NCBI RefSeq assembly: GCF_018889995.1
Contig: NZ_CP076547.1
Span: 1 to 64,000, forward strand
Length of the DNA: 64,000 nt
From: Subtercola sp. PAMC28395
GTDB lineage: Bacteria > Actinomycetota > Actinomycetes > Actinomycetales > Microbacteriaceae
Direction: 5' to 3'
Part shown: in pieces, positions 34,697-44,577 of the stretch
Layout of the letters: each line of letters begins with the position of its first letter
Numbering within the stretch: position 1 is the stretch's first letter
Notes under the pieces: generated by a model
Told to the model about the DNA's origin: nothing
Database searches by the model: none
What the model saw: only the letters and a program-made list of their open reading frames with translations
Program-made: the position numbers and the translations under genes

Positions 34697-35034
34697 GAAG
34701 CGGCGGCGTGTATGTCGCTTACTTTGCGGCCCCGGGAAACAACGACGGAACCGCAAAGTCCTCCCGGCATGCGCCGCAGGGGCGGCGGCGCACAGCCAAG
34801 CAACGGGGTCGAAAGGAAGCGGCGGCGTGTACGTCGCTTCCTTTGCGGCCCCGCGGAAACAACGACGGAACCGCAAAGTTCTCCCGGCATGCGCCGCAGG
34901 GGCGGCGGCGCACAGCCAAGCAACGGGGTCGAAAGGAAGCGGCGGCGTGTACGTCGCTTACTTTGCGGCCCGGGGAAACAACGACGGAACCGCAAAGTCC
35001 TCCCGGCATGCGCCGCAGGGGCGGCGGCGCATAG
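34697..35034. repeat. about 120-bp tandem repeat, 2.8 copies, each with two hairpins
   Basis: Units begin at 34697, 34816 and 34936 (periods 119 and 120 bp); the third is cut by the groL terminator. Each unit has an inverted repeat (ACTTTGCGG / CCGCAAAGT with a 21-base loop). A second one follows (TGCGCCGC / GCGGCGCA with a 7-base loop). In the middle unit the first stem shortens to 8 bp. The preceding 34530-34696 is an Arg/Gly-rich non-coding stretch, perhaps a decayed copy. Frames across the repeat are basic and low complexity and I do not call a gene. Confidence 0.8.
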
Positions 35035-35073
35035 AAAAAGCGGGCCTGCCCCGAAGGGCAGACCCGCTTTTTT
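35034..35073. terminator. bidirectional terminator of groL
   Basis: The stem pairs AAAAAGCGGG with CCCGCTTTTTT and encloses a TGCCC / GGGCA hairpin with a CGAA loop. It has A and T runs on both sides and lies 10 bp past the groL stop codon. Confidence 0.9.
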
Positions 35074-35082
35074 GCAGCTAGA

Positions 35083-36738
<1,656 letters not shown>

Positions 36739-36748
36739 TCATAAAGGT

Positions 36749-36775
36749 CTAGCACTCAGGTAGTGCGAGTGCTAA
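36749..36775 (-). promoter_or_regulatory. CIRCE operator (HrcA site)
   Basis: CTAGCACTC, a 9-base spacer, then GAGTGCTAA: one mismatch to the canonical TTAGCACTC-N9-GAGTGCTAA. It lies 46 bp upstream of the groL start codon. Confidence 0.92.
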
Positions 36776-36786
36776 CACCAATACTG

Positions 36787-36807
36787 GCACTCGACAGGGC
36801 CGAGTGC
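36787..36807 (-). promoter_or_regulatory. second CIRCE-like inverted repeat
   Basis: GCACTC, a 9-base spacer, then GAGTGC. The spacing is identical to the first operator but the outer bases differ. The centres are about 35 bp apart. It may be a weaker HrcA site. Confidence 0.6.
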
Positions 36808-36830
36808 AAGTGACACCCAAGAAGGACGAC

Positions 36831-36864
36831 GGTTTCGATACGCGCTTTGCGCTACTCAACCAAC
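36831..36864. repeat. single REP-like palindromic element
   Basis: A GGTTTCGATACGCGCTTTGC segment followed by GCTACTCAACCAACG. It contains a small hairpin (GCGC-TTTG-GCGC-like). It is the same family as the elements at 48404 and 62170. It lies between the groL operators and the csp gene. Confidence 0.6.
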
Positions 36865-36884
36865 GATCACGTGAGATTGCGAGG

Positions 36885-37088
36885 TTACGCCAGGCGTACC
36901 GACTCTGCCTGCGGTCCCTTCGAGCCCGTTCCCACTTCGAAGATCACCTGCTGGCCCTCTTCGAGAACTTTGTATCCCCCCATGTCGATCGCGGAGTAGT
37001 GAACGAACACATCCTGCCCGCCTCCCTCCACCGTGATAAAGCCGTAGCCTTTTTCAGCGTTGAACCACTTGACGGTTCCGTTCGCCAT
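36885..37088 (-). CDS. CspA-type cold-shock protein
   Basis: The 67-residue protein is a standard single-domain cold-shock protein with RNP motifs KGYGFITV and VFVHYS. It begins [10 protein letters not shown] and ends [16 protein letters not shown]. It binds single-stranded nucleic acid as an RNA chaperone. A 160-bp leader (37089-37248) separates it from the upstream LytR_C gene and could carry a cold-responsive 5' untranslated region; I see no clear fold. Confidence 0.95.
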   Translation of the reverse strand: MANGTVKWFNAEKGYGFITVEGGGQDVFVHYSAIDMGGYKVLEEGQQVIFEVGTGSKGPQAESVRLA

Positions 37089-37248
37089 TGTTACTCCCAG
37101 TTGCTGTGTTACTCACCATCATTTCGGGCGAAATGATCCGTTTCACAAGTAAAACGGTGCATTCGGCGAAATCACGATCACGTGACGACAATTCAACAAG
37201 AATTAAACACGCACGAAATACGGCACCCTCACGGAAGGGGTACCCGGG

Positions 37249-37797
37249 CTATTCGGCGTAGTCGGCGCCGAGAACGGCGGTGAGGTCCGCGCCGGCAAAC
37301 TGGTCAGACTGCGCCACTGCTATTCCGCCGAGCGTTGCTGCAAGGCCCTTGGCCGCGCCCTCGTTCTCTGCCTTCGCGTAATAGACCGTCGACGTGGCCA
37401 CGTCGGAGGCGCTCGCGTTCGCTTCAGCGCCCACCGACCATCCACCGGCCGTCGCCCGCGTGCCCGCTCGCGTCGCGAGTCCTTCGACGCCGGCACCGTT
37501 CAGGATGGTCACCGTCAGTTTCGGGTCGACGGTGGGCGTCGCGGTGGGGGTGGGCACGGGTGCGTCGGTGGCGACTGCCGAGGAGCTGCCCGCACTGGTT
37601 CCGCTGCTGGTGAACTGGATCCCGTTGTTCACAACATAGAGGCCGACGACTCCGAGACCGACGAGCAGCCCGGTCGCCAGGGCGGCCCAGGCGAAAGTCA
37701 CCCATCCGCGGCCCTTCGGTCGGGGTCCGCGGTGCACACCCCTGCGGAGGCCGTCTGCAGGAATTCGGTCGAACGAATCGCGTGGTTCTGAAGCCAT
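37249..37797 (-). CDS. LytR C-terminal domain membrane protein
   Basis: The 182-residue protein has a basic cytoplasmic N-terminus and one membrane helix (about residues 33-57). A Ser/Thr/Pro linker follows, then a LytR_C domain (about 92-182) with LTVTILNGAGVEGLATRAG at its start. It is the stand-alone form often found upstream of csp and groL in Microbacteriaceae. The domain is thought to act at the cell wall, but the function of this type is unknown. The gap to the upstream DUF3263 gene is 21 bp, which suggests co-transcription. Confidence 0.88.
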   Translation of the reverse strand: MASEPRDSFDRIPADGLRRGVHRGPRPKGRGWVTFAWAALATGLLVGLGVVGLYVVNNGIQFTSSGTSAGSSSAVATDAPVPTPTATPTVDPKLTVTILNGAGVEGLATRAGTRATAGGWSVGAEANASASDVATSTVYYAKAENEGAAKGLAATLGGIAVAQSDQFAGADLTAVLGADYAE

Positions 37798-37818
37798 GGA
37801 AGGGTGGGGCTGCCGTTC

Positions 37819-38076
37819 TTATTCGCCAGGCGAGAGCAGGCGAGCCGACCGGGCTGCCATTCGGGTGTCTCTCACTCGCTGGAGTCGTTTGATGAGCATG
37901 GGGTCAAAAGTCAGGGCGGCTGAGGAATCGGTGAGGGCCGCGACGATCTGGTAGTAGCGGGTCGGTGAGAGTCCGAACTCATCGCGGACGGCCTGCTCCT
38001 TCGCGCCGGAGTGCTGCCACCAGACTCGCTCGAATTCGAGAACCCGACGGTCGCGGTCACTGAGGATCGACTCCAT
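37819..38076 (-). CDS. DUF3263-family protein
   Basis: The 85-residue protein has the DUF3263 pattern: LSDRDRRVLEFERVWWQHSGAKEQAVRDEFGLSPTRYYQ is a helix-turn-helix-like core, followed by RLQRVRDTRMAARSAR. It is probably a small DNA-binding regulator, by inference from the fold. It heads the minus-strand group with the LytR_C gene. Confidence 0.9.
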   Translation of the reverse strand: MESILSDRDRRVLEFERVWWQHSGAKEQAVRDEFGLSPTRYYQIVAALTDSSAALTFDPMLIKRLQRVRDTRMAARSARLLSPGE

Positions 38077-38184
38077 AACCGCGCGCCACCTCTCTCGACT
38101 TCCTGCTACTGCCTGCGATGGCTCATTCTAGAGCGCGGCCGCTTGGCATCCGGTGTGTACACGCCAAGCGGTCGCCCAGCAGCG

Positions 38185-38652
38185 TCAGGAAGCGGAGATG
38201 CCTGCCCGGTACATGGACGTGTGCACGATTCCTGCCTCGTCGTAGTCTTCGCCGAAGCGTTCGAAGCCGAAGCCTGCGTAGAGCGGTGCGATGTAACTCT
38301 GGGAGTGGAGCAGCAGGGCCTCATGGCCGAATTGACCGATCACTTCGCTGAGCAGACGCTGGGCGAGCCCTTTCCCGCGGAAGGCTGGCGCCACCACGAC
38401 ACGGCCGATCAGCCTCGTGGCGTCGAGGTATTCGGGAGTCGCGTCTTCGATGACTCGGAGGTAGGCGACGACCCTGTCGGCGTCGGCGATCCACACGTGC
38501 TTCGTTGCGGGTTCCCTGTCCCGATCATCCAATTCGGACTCGTCGACCTTCTGTTCGACGTAGAAGACGTCGGTTCGAAGCCGCAGGATGGCGTACAGCT
38601 CATCGGTTGTGAGCTCGCTCCATGTCTTCTGGATGATGGAATGGTCAGGCAC
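38185..38652 (-). CDS. ElaA-like GNAT acetyltransferase
   Basis: I start at GTG 38652 (155 residues, VPDHSIIQKTWSELTTDELYAI); the frame opens at 38727 but overlaps the msrB gene. The ElaA-like signature is LYAILRLRTDVFYVEQKVDESELDDRD. The acetyl-CoA loop is VVVAPAFRGKGLAQRLL (the R/QxxGxG/A motif). It should transfer an acetyl group to an unknown substrate. It is divergent from msrB across a 46-bp gap. Confidence 0.88.
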   Translation of the reverse strand: MPDHSIIQKTWSELTTDELYAILRLRTDVFYVEQKVDESELDDRDREPATKHVWIADADRVVAYLRVIEDATPEYLDATRLIGRVVVAPAFRGKGLAQRLLSEVIGQFGHEALLLHSQSYIAPLYAGFGFERFGEDYDEAGIVHTSMYRAGISAS

Positions 38653-38698
38653 GCGCTCGAGTTTACTGTGATGATGGAAGGCGTTTGGAGAGGACACC

Positions 38699-39103
38699 AT
38701 GACAGAGTACGAAGTATCGAAGACCACCGATGAGTGGAAGAGCGAGCTCAGCGCCGAGGAATTTGCGGTACTGCGGCAGGCAGCAACCGAGCGCCCGTGG
38801 ACGGGTGAGTTGCTCGACGAGAAGCGTGAAGGTGTCTACCGCTGTAAGGCGTGCGGGCAGGAGCTGTTTCGCAGCGACACGAAGTTCGACTCGCACTGCG
38901 GTTGGCCCAGTTTCTATGCGCCGAAGGAATCTGACGCGGTCGAACTGATCGAAGACCGGAGCCTCGGAATGCTGCGCACGGAGGTGCGGTGCTCCAATTG
39001 CGGGTCGCACCTCGGCCACCTCTTCGACGACGCACCCCAGACACCGACGGGAGACCGGTTCTGCATGAATTCGGTTTCGCTGTCATTCGACGAGTCGGCC
39101 TGA
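38699..39103 (+). CDS. msrB: peptide-methionine (R)-S-oxide reductase
   Basis: The 134-residue enzyme repairs methionine R-sulfoxide in proteins. Zinc ligands are Cys49, Cys52, Cys98 and Cys101. The catalytic Cys is Cys122 in RFCMNS; Cys67 lies in SHCGWPSF, a conserved active-site loop. HLGHLFDD is also typical. GGAGAGGAC precedes the ATG. It stands before a nitroreductase and two acetyltransferase genes. Confidence 0.96.
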   Translation: MTEYEVSKTTDEWKSELSAEEFAVLRQAATERPWTGELLDEKREGVYRCKACGQELFRSDTKFDSHCGWPSFYAPKESDAVELIEDRSLGMLRTEVRCSNCGSHLGHLFDDAPQTPTGDRFCMNSVSLSFDESA

Positions 39104-39191
39104 GACCGACAGGGATTCGCGGGCGCGCGCAGGTGCACCGCGATCGAACGCAACTGCATTCAGCTACCCCGACCATGAGAGGAGCGCGTTG

Positions 39192-39743
39192 ATGTCGGCT
39201 TTCACCAGCATGCAGCAGCGACGCTCCTCCTCACGGGTCGGAGCATCAGCCCCTGACCACGACGAAATACTGCGCCTCGTCGAGGCTGCAGGGGCTGTCG
39301 CCGACCACGGTTCGCTTCGCCCGTGGCGACTCATCGAAGTCCGGGGCAGCGCCCGGGCCCGCGTCGGCAGCGCACTCGCAGAAGCAGCAGGGGCTGACAG
39401 TGACGCCGAGCGGGCAGGATTCGTCTCCAAGGCCGAGCGCGCGCCCCTGCTGATCGCCATTGTCGCGGCACACAAGTCAAGCGAGAAGGTCACGACCTGG
39501 GAGCAGGACGCTGTGGCCGCCGGCGTCTCGCACGCGCTCTCGCTGCTGCTCGACGAGGCAGGGTGGGGAGTCATCTGGCGGACCGGCCCATTCACCCGCT
39601 CTGAACCGGTGCGGCGCGTGCACGAACTGCGGGCGAATGAAGTGCTCCTCGGCTGGCTCTACGTCGGCGAGAGGCCCGTCGGCCCCCGGGGCGTTCGTCG
39701 CACTCTCATCGACGTCGCCGATCATGTGACGGTGCTCCCGTGA
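39192..39743 (+). CDS. nitroreductase-family protein
   Basis: The 183-residue protein fits the short (YdjA-like) nitroreductase type. The N-terminal LRLVEAAGAVADHGSLRPWRLIEV has the FMN-binding SxRPWRF pattern. ALSLLLDEAGWGVIWRTGPFT and LLGWLYVGERP lie in the second half. It should bind FMN and reduce an unknown substrate with NAD(P)H. AGAGGAG lies 8 bases before the ATG; a TTG three bases earlier is possible. The stop overlaps the next GTG by four bases. Confidence 0.85.
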   Translation: MSAFTSMQQRRSSSRVGASAPDHDEILRLVEAAGAVADHGSLRPWRLIEVRGSARARVGSALAEAAGADSDAERAGFVSKAERAPLLIAIVAAHKSSEKVTTWEQDAVAAGVSHALSLLLDEAGWGVIWRTGPFTRSEPVRRVHELRANEVLLGWLYVGERPVGPRGVRRTLIDVADHVTVLP

Positions 39744-40255
39744 ATGCCGACGAGCATGAACACGTTCTGCCTGATTCCGGCACCGAGGTCGTGAGTGTCG
39801 TCAGGGGCACCCTCGCCGAGCTCGATGCGCTGGCAGTCCTCTTCGACGCGTATCGGCAGTTCTACGGGCATCCCGCAGACCTCGAAGCCGCGCGCGCCTA
39901 CCTCGAGGCTCGAATGCGGGGCGACGAATCCGTGGTTCTACTCGCAATGAATGCGGGCTTACCGGTCGGATTCAGTCAGCTCTACCCCTCGTTCTGCTCG
40001 CTCGACCTCTCGCGTATCTTCGTGCTCTACGATCTCTTCGTCGACCCGTCAGCTCGTCGACTCGGGGTGGCCCGCTCACTTCTGGCTGCAGCAGAGCAGC
40101 ACGGCCGGGCGGCAGGCGCGAGCCGGCTCGAGCTCTCCACCGCATGGAGCAATACCGCGGCGCAGGCGCTCTACGAGGCCGATGGCTGGATGCCTGACTC
40201 GACGTATCGCCACTACGAACTCCCGCTCCTACCGCCCGCCGTTTCAGCAGGTTGA
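39740..40255 (+). CDS. GNAT acetyltransferase
   Basis: The 171-residue protein starts at GTG overlapping the nitroreductase stop (GTGA). Features of the fold: LAELDALAVLFDAYRQFYG, the beta strand FSQLYPSF, and the acetyl-CoA loop DLFVDPSARRLGVARSLL. The motif LELSTAWSNTAAQALYEADGW completes the C-terminal half. Substrate unknown. Co-transcribed with the nitroreductase. Confidence 0.9.
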   Translation: MNADEHEHVLPDSGTEVVSVVRGTLAELDALAVLFDAYRQFYGHPADLEAARAYLEARMRGDESVVLLAMNAGLPVGFSQLYPSFCSLDLSRIFVLYDLFVDPSARRLGVARSLLAAAEQHGRAAGASRLELSTAWSNTAAQALYEADGWMPDSTYRHYELPLLPPAVSAG

Positions 40256-40280
40256 CGTTGAGCGGGCCACGCCTGTGCGT

Positions 40281-40607
40281 TCAGCGGCGTTCGTGCAACC
40301 CGAGGGGATTCACTGGGTCGGGGCCGAGCGACCGGGACCTGTCGAGAAGTTCTGTGACATGCGCCGCCATATATGCGGCGGCACCCGTCAGCGACCTCTC
40401 GGAGGCAACCCAGACACGAAGGCCCTGCCGGTCGCAGCCATAGGTGTAAACGCCGAAGAACTCGTAGTCACCTTCGAAGTAGCGCCGGATCCACCCGATG
40501 CAACGACCGTCATGGGCCAGGAACCAGACGTCCGCGCTCCACGGTGTGGCGGCGTAGACAGAGTGGGGCTGTGTTGCGTCGATCGTCGTAGCGGCGGTGG
40601 CGTTCAC
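40281..40607 (-). CDS. hypothetical protein
   Basis: The 108-residue soluble protein has an aromatic-rich beta segment (WFLAHDGRCIGWIRRYFEGDYEFFGVYTYGCDR) and a helical C-terminus. No family recognised. It starts at GTG near the convergent side of the acetyltransferase gene. Function unknown. Confidence 0.6.
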   Translation of the reverse strand: MNATAATTIDATQPHSVYAATPWSADVWFLAHDGRCIGWIRRYFEGDYEFFGVYTYGCDRQGLRVWVASERSLTGAAAYMAAHVTELLDRSRSLGPDPVNPLGLHERR

Positions 40608-40665
40608 AGCACGAGACTAAGCCGACGCGCTGGCAAAACCCTGCAAGGCGGGCTGGTGTGTGCCA

Positions 40666-41034
40666 TCAGACGAGGCCCACGGCCTGCTGGGTCGCGAAAT
40701 GCTTGACTGCTGCCGGGTGGTAGTTCAGCCCGTTCGTGTGGGTCGACAGCCATTCCAGACCGACGACGGCACCCTGGGATTCGAGCTTGACGAGCCACTT
40801 CGAAATCCAGTCGTCGAGCGAGACGTCTACAGGCAACAGGCTTCGGGCGAACAGATCGCTTTCGGCGGCCTTCTCCGCGAGCGCCCTCGACGACCAGAAC
40901 GGGACAGCCCGCTCGCCCCCGAGCGCCGAGACGAGAACTCCGGCATCGTCGTGAAGCAACCAGACCGTTCCGGAGGATCTCACCCGCTCGGCGAACTGCG
41001 CGCAGATCGGGTTGATCTGGTAGGCGGGGCGCAT
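40666..41034 (-). CDS. DUF2750-family protein
   Basis: The ATG at 41034 gives a 122-residue product starting MRPAYQINPICAQFAERVRSSGTVWLL. The DUF2750 features are the FxxRVxxSGxVWxL start, the VPFWSSRALAEKA segment, and the LDDWISKWLVKLESQGAVVGLEW helix. The frame is open to 41148 but the extra part looks random. Function of the family unknown. Confidence 0.8.
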   Translation of the reverse strand: MRPAYQINPICAQFAERVRSSGTVWLLHDDAGVLVSALGGERAVPFWSSRALAEKAAESDLFARSLLPVDVSLDDWISKWLVKLESQGAVVGLEWLSTHTNGLNYHPAAVKHFATQQAVGLV

Positions 41035-41251
41035 GACGCCTGAGTCAGGGAACCCAGCGGTAGCAGGGCGCCCGGCGCTGTGCCCGCGAGTCACAAGTGC
41101 GAGGTGCCGCGCCGGCAAACTCTGGGCGACACTCGAACCATCTATCACAGGACCCCTCCTAGACTCATCTTCTCACCTAGAAAACGGTCTCCGAATTCAT
41201 TTGCGAGAAATAGGGTCTTAAGTCCCGGTCCGGGGGGTGCCGGTGCTGGTG

Positions 41252-41581
41252 CTAGTTGGCGCCTGACCCGCCGGCAACGACGTACGACCACAGTTCGCTG
41301 CTGACACCCACGTGAGCAGGAGCCGGCTGCCCTGAGCGCTCGGCTTCGCTGCGATGACCGTGTCCGAATGCGGGTGAACTCACCCAGGCCTGGAACGACT
41401 CCTCGTCGGACCACCGGGTGACGACGAGCCAGGTGTGGCGATCATCCACAGGCTTCAGGAGTTCGAAGCCCTCGAAACCCGCCTGGCCGTCAACGGCTCC
41501 GGCGCGAGCAGCGAAGCGCTGGGCGAGTTCGTCGCCACTGTCGGCTTGCACGGTGATGGCGTTGATTTTGATTACAGTCAC
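41252..41581 (-). CDS. antibiotic biosynthesis monooxygenase (ABM) family protein
   Basis: I start at GTG 41581 with GAAGGACT upstream (109 residues, beginning VTVIKINAITV). The ferredoxin-like ABM fold shows in ELAQRFAARAGAVDGQAGFEGFELLKPVDDRHTWLVVTRWSDEESFQAW. The spacing and the final AHVGVSSELW segment resemble IsdG/HmoA-like heme-degrading proteins, where Asn, Trp and His are active. A heme or small-quinone role is likely but not certain. No neighbours in an operon. Confidence 0.85.
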   Translation of the reverse strand: MTVIKINAITVQADSGDELAQRFAARAGAVDGQAGFEGFELLKPVDDRHTWLVVTRWSDEESFQAWVSSPAFGHGHRSEAERSGQPAPAHVGVSSELWSYVVAGGSGAN

Positions 41582-41707
41582 GGGAGAGTCCTTCTGTCTG
41601 GGGCGCACGCATCGGCGCGCGGTTCCCATCGTGCCACGACGGGCTGAACGCAGGCCCTCAGAACACTGGCTGGGCGGCATCCGGATCTCCCGGATGCGAG
41701 CCTTGGG

Positions 41708-42646
41708 TCAGGGGCGGCGAACGCAGCGAAAGCCGATGTGGCTCATGCCGGTGTCGACCGGCTGGGGGCGACGGGCGGCCGGGCGGTAGCGCAGGCAATA
41801 GGTGTCGGCGCAGAGGAACGAACCACCCTTGACAACCCTCCGCGGAATGCGGAATTGGGGCTGCATCGGGTCGAAACTGGCCTCCTCCTCGGCGCCACGC
41901 GGGTCGATCGGAGCGCAGCAGGCGTCGACCGGCTCGGCGGCGTGACCCTGCGCGTACCAATCGTTCGTCCACTCCCACACGTTGCCCGCCGTGTCGAAGA
42001 GCCCGAACCCGTTCGCGGGGAACGAGCCCACCGGCATGGTCGACCCGTAGCCCGACTCCGCCCGCCAGGGGAACTGCCCATGCCAGTAGTTCGCGCGCTT
42101 CAGGTCGGCGCCCTCTGGCTCGTTGCCCCAGGTGAACGTCGAGCCGTCGAGGCCGCCGCGCGCGGCGTGCTCCCATTCGGCCTCGGTCGGCAGGTCTTTG
42201 CCGGCCCAGGCTGCGAAGGCCGCAGCATCCTCGTGCGCCACCTGAACGACCGGATGATCGAGCACTTCGTCGATCGTCGAACCGGGGCCGCGCGGGGTGC
42301 GCCAGCTCGCGCCCGGCGTCCACGCCCACCACTGCATGAGGTCCCGCAGGTCGACAGGGCCACTGGTGCCGGTGAAGACCAGTGAGCCCGGCGCCAGATT
42401 CTCGATCGGCGCACCGGGATAGTCGGCGGGGTCAAGAGGGCGTTCTGCCACGGTAATGTACCCGGTTGCTGCCACGAAGGCCGCGAATTCGGCGTTTGTG
42501 ACCTGATGACGGTCGATGAAGATGTCGCTGACCGTCACCAGGTGGGCGGGCGCCTCCTCTGCGTAGTGGTCATCCGAACCCATGCGGAAGCTTCCTCCGG
42601 GAACGAGCACCATTGCATCGGACAACGGTGGCGTCGCCGCAACCAC
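41708..42646 (-). CDS. formylglycine-generating enzyme (sulfatase-modifying factor)
   Basis: The GTG at 42646 is two bases after the sulfatase stop, giving 312 residues; the ATG of MVLVPGGSF (42613) is an alternative. The FGE marks are MVLVPGGSFRMGS near the start, LPTEAEWEHAARGG, GNVWEWTNDWY, and GGSFLCADTYCLRYRPAAR with the two catalytic Cys at about 279 and 284. It converts the sulfatase active-site Cys to formylglycine, using oxygen. The substrate is the protein encoded immediately upstream (42649-44139). Confidence 0.95.
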   Translation of the reverse strand: MVAATPPLSDAMVLVPGGSFRMGSDDHYAEEAPAHLVTVSDIFIDRHQVTNAEFAAFVAATGYITVAERPLDPADYPGAPIENLAPGSLVFTGTSGPVDLRDLMQWWAWTPGASWRTPRGPGSTIDEVLDHPVVQVAHEDAAAFAAWAGKDLPTEAEWEHAARGGLDGSTFTWGNEPEGADLKRANYWHGQFPWRAESGYGSTMPVGSFPANGFGLFDTAGNVWEWTNDWYAQGHAAEPVDACCAPIDPRGAEEEASFDPMQPQFRIPRRVVKGGSFLCADTYCLRYRPAARRPQPVDTGMSHIGFRCVRRP

Positions 42647-42648
42647 GA

Positions 42649-44139
42649 TTAGTGCAGCGCCCCGTTGGTGGCGTCTTCGAGCTGGCGCAACACCGCATCC
42701 AGATTGAAGGACGCCGGTTTCTGCCGCGGCGGGAACTGCGCGAATGCGGGGATCTGAGCTGCGACGGTGGCCTGCATCTGGTACATGACCCACGCGTGGT
42801 CGAGTACCCAGTCCCAATAGGTGTTCGAGTTGTCGTCGGCCCGTTCGAAGGGATCCTGCCGAAGGCTGAAGATCTTGGGTACACGCAGTTTCACGAACGG
42901 CTCAGCCCATGCCATCAGCCGGGTCGCCCTCTGTTCAGCAAGCACCGCCTTGTAGTCGCCCATGCGGATCGCGAGGACGTCACCGTCATCGCTGATGTAG
43001 AAGAAGTAGTCACGGGGCGATTCGGCCACCTCCCCCGTGAAGTACGGGAGCATGTTCTCACCGTCGATGTGTACGGTGAACGTCTTGTCGTCGGCCGAGT
43101 GACCTTCGAGTAGTTTCGCGGTGATCTCCGGCTCTCCTGCAGCAGCCAGCAGAGTTGGCAGGAAGTCCTGGTGCGAGACGATGCCATTGAGCACACTGCC
43201 CGACGGGATCTGGCCGGGCCAGCGAACGAAACACGGCACACGCCAGCCACCCTCCCAGTTGGTGTTCTTCTCCGAGCGGAACGGGGTGATGCCCGCGTCG
43301 GGCCAGCTGTTGAAGTGCACGCCGTTGTCTGTGGAGTACATGACGATCGTGTTGTCGGCGATTCCGAGCTCGTCGAGCTTGTCGAGCATGATGCCGACGT
43401 ATTCGTCGTGCGCCACCATCACGTCGGCGTACTCGCCCTGGCCGTTGCTCTTGCCCTTGTGTTCGGGTGCCGAATGGGTGCGGAAGTGCATGCCTGTGGT
43501 GTTCCACCACAGGAAGAACGGCTGCTCTGCCTCGTTCGCGTCATCGATGAACTTCAGGGCATGGTCGGTGACCTCAGAATCGAACGTCTCCATACGCTTG
43601 CGCGTGAGGGGGCCGGTGTTCTCGATCGTCTGGCCCCCGTTCCCGTCGGCCCAGGAGTGCAGTACGCCCCGAGGCCCGAACCGCTCTTTGAACGCTGGAT
43701 CCTTCGGATAGCTGTCGTTCTCCGGCTCTTCTTCGGCGTTCAGATGGTAGAGGTTTCCGAAGAACTCGTCGAAACCGTGCACAGTGGGAAGAAATTCGTC
43801 TTTGTCACCCAGGTGGTTCTTGCCGAACTGGCCGGTGCGATACCCCAGCGGCTTGAGCAGCTCAGCGATGGTGGGGTCTTCGGCTTTCAGGCCGATGTCT
43901 GCCCCGGGCATCCCGACCTTGGTGAGGCCGGTGCGAATCGGGTTCTGCCCCGTGATGAAAGCTGCGCGACCGGCCGTGCAGCTCTGCTGGCCGTAGTAGT
44001 CCGTGAAGGCGACGCCCTCATTGGCGACCCGGTCGATGTTCGGGGTGCGGTAGCCCATCTGGCCGCGGCTGTTGTAGCTGATGTTCCACCAGCCGATGTC
44101 GTCGCCCCAGAGAATCAGAATGTTCGGCTTCGTGGTGGC
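42649..44139 (-). CDS. arylsulfatase-type sulfatase
   Basis: The 496-residue protein starts at ATG 44139 with GAGGAG upstream; the frame opens at 44214. Metal ligands are Asp14 and Asp15 (WGDDIGWW). The modification motif is SCTAGR with Cys55, which becomes formylglycine. KNHLGD and YSTDNGVHFNSWPDAG supply further active-site residues. No signal peptide is seen, so it may act in the cytoplasm. It is coupled to its maturase at 41708. The substrate is unknown. Confidence 0.94.
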   Translation of the reverse strand, partial: ATTKPNILILWGDDIGWWNISYNSRGQMGYRTPNIDRVANEGVAFTDYYGQQSCTAGRAAFITGQNPIRTGLTKVGMPGADIGLKAEDPTIAELLKPLGYRTGQFGKNHLGDKDEFLPTVHGFDEFFGNLYHLNAEEEPENDSYPKDPAFKERFGPRGVLHSWADGNGGQTIENTGPLTRKRMETFDSEVTDHALKFIDDANEAEQPFFLWWNTTGMHFRTHSAPEHKGKSNGQGEYADVMVAHDEYVGIMLDKLDELGIADNTIVMYSTDNGVHFNSWPDAGITPFRSEKNTNWEGGWRVPCFVRWPGQIPSGSVLNGIVSHQDFLPTLLAAAGEPEITAKLLEGHSADDKTFTVHIDGENMLPYFTGEVAESPRDYFFYISDDGDVLAIRMGDYKAVLAEQRATRLMAWAEPFVKLRVPKIFSLRQDPFERADDNSNTYWDWVLDHAWVMYQMQATVAAQIPAFAQFPPRQKPASFNLDAVLRQLEDATNGALH

Positions 44140-44318
44140 CATGCTGGTCTCCTCTGACTCGATGCGCGGCACCCTCGCGGCGCTTTCGCTGCTCACCATA
44201 CCGCTCCAGAGCACCGCCAGACACGGCGAAAGCGATGAACTTCTTGGGGCTTAGCGAGTGCGGGCCGAGTCGAGTCGAGTCGAGAAGATTGGGGCCGACA
44301 CGCGCGCTGGAGCTCCAA

Positions 44319-44377
44319 GCGAGCATCCAGTGGATGCTCGCCGCGACGCCAGCGCTGTCGAAGCTGCGCTTCGACAG
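44319..44377. repeat. two adjacent perfect hairpins
   Basis: GCGAGCATCCA / TGGATGCTCGC (44319-44341) with a one-base centre, then CTGTCGAAG / CTTCGACAG (44355-44377) with a 5-base loop. They lie between the sulfatase start and the tRNA-Thr gene, next to a GAGTC tandem run at about 44269-44285. Neither has a T run, so they are not plain terminators. Confidence 0.6.
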
Positions 44378-44404
44378 GAACAACGATCCCAGGTCGGTGC
44401 TTGG

Positions 44405-44477
44405 GGCCGACGACGGGACTTGAACCCGTAACCCCCGCTTTACAAGAGCGGTGCGCTACCAATTGCGCCACGTCGGC
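44405..44477 (-). tRNA. tRNA-Thr (anticodon TGT)
   Basis: The minus strand folds as a cloverleaf: acceptor GCCGACG / CGTCGGC, D arm GCGC / GCGC, anticodon arm CCGCT-CTTGTAA-AGCGG with anticodon TGT, and T arm ACGGG-TTCAAGT-CCCGT. The discriminator is C and no CCA is encoded. Confidence 0.95.
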
Positions 44478-44577
44478 AGGTCGAACACCCCATTCTAGTC
44501 ATGCACACAGCTGCCACAGCGCACGGGGCGACGACCGAGGCCGGGCAGAATCGCCCGATCCCGGTGAGCCCCAGTAC

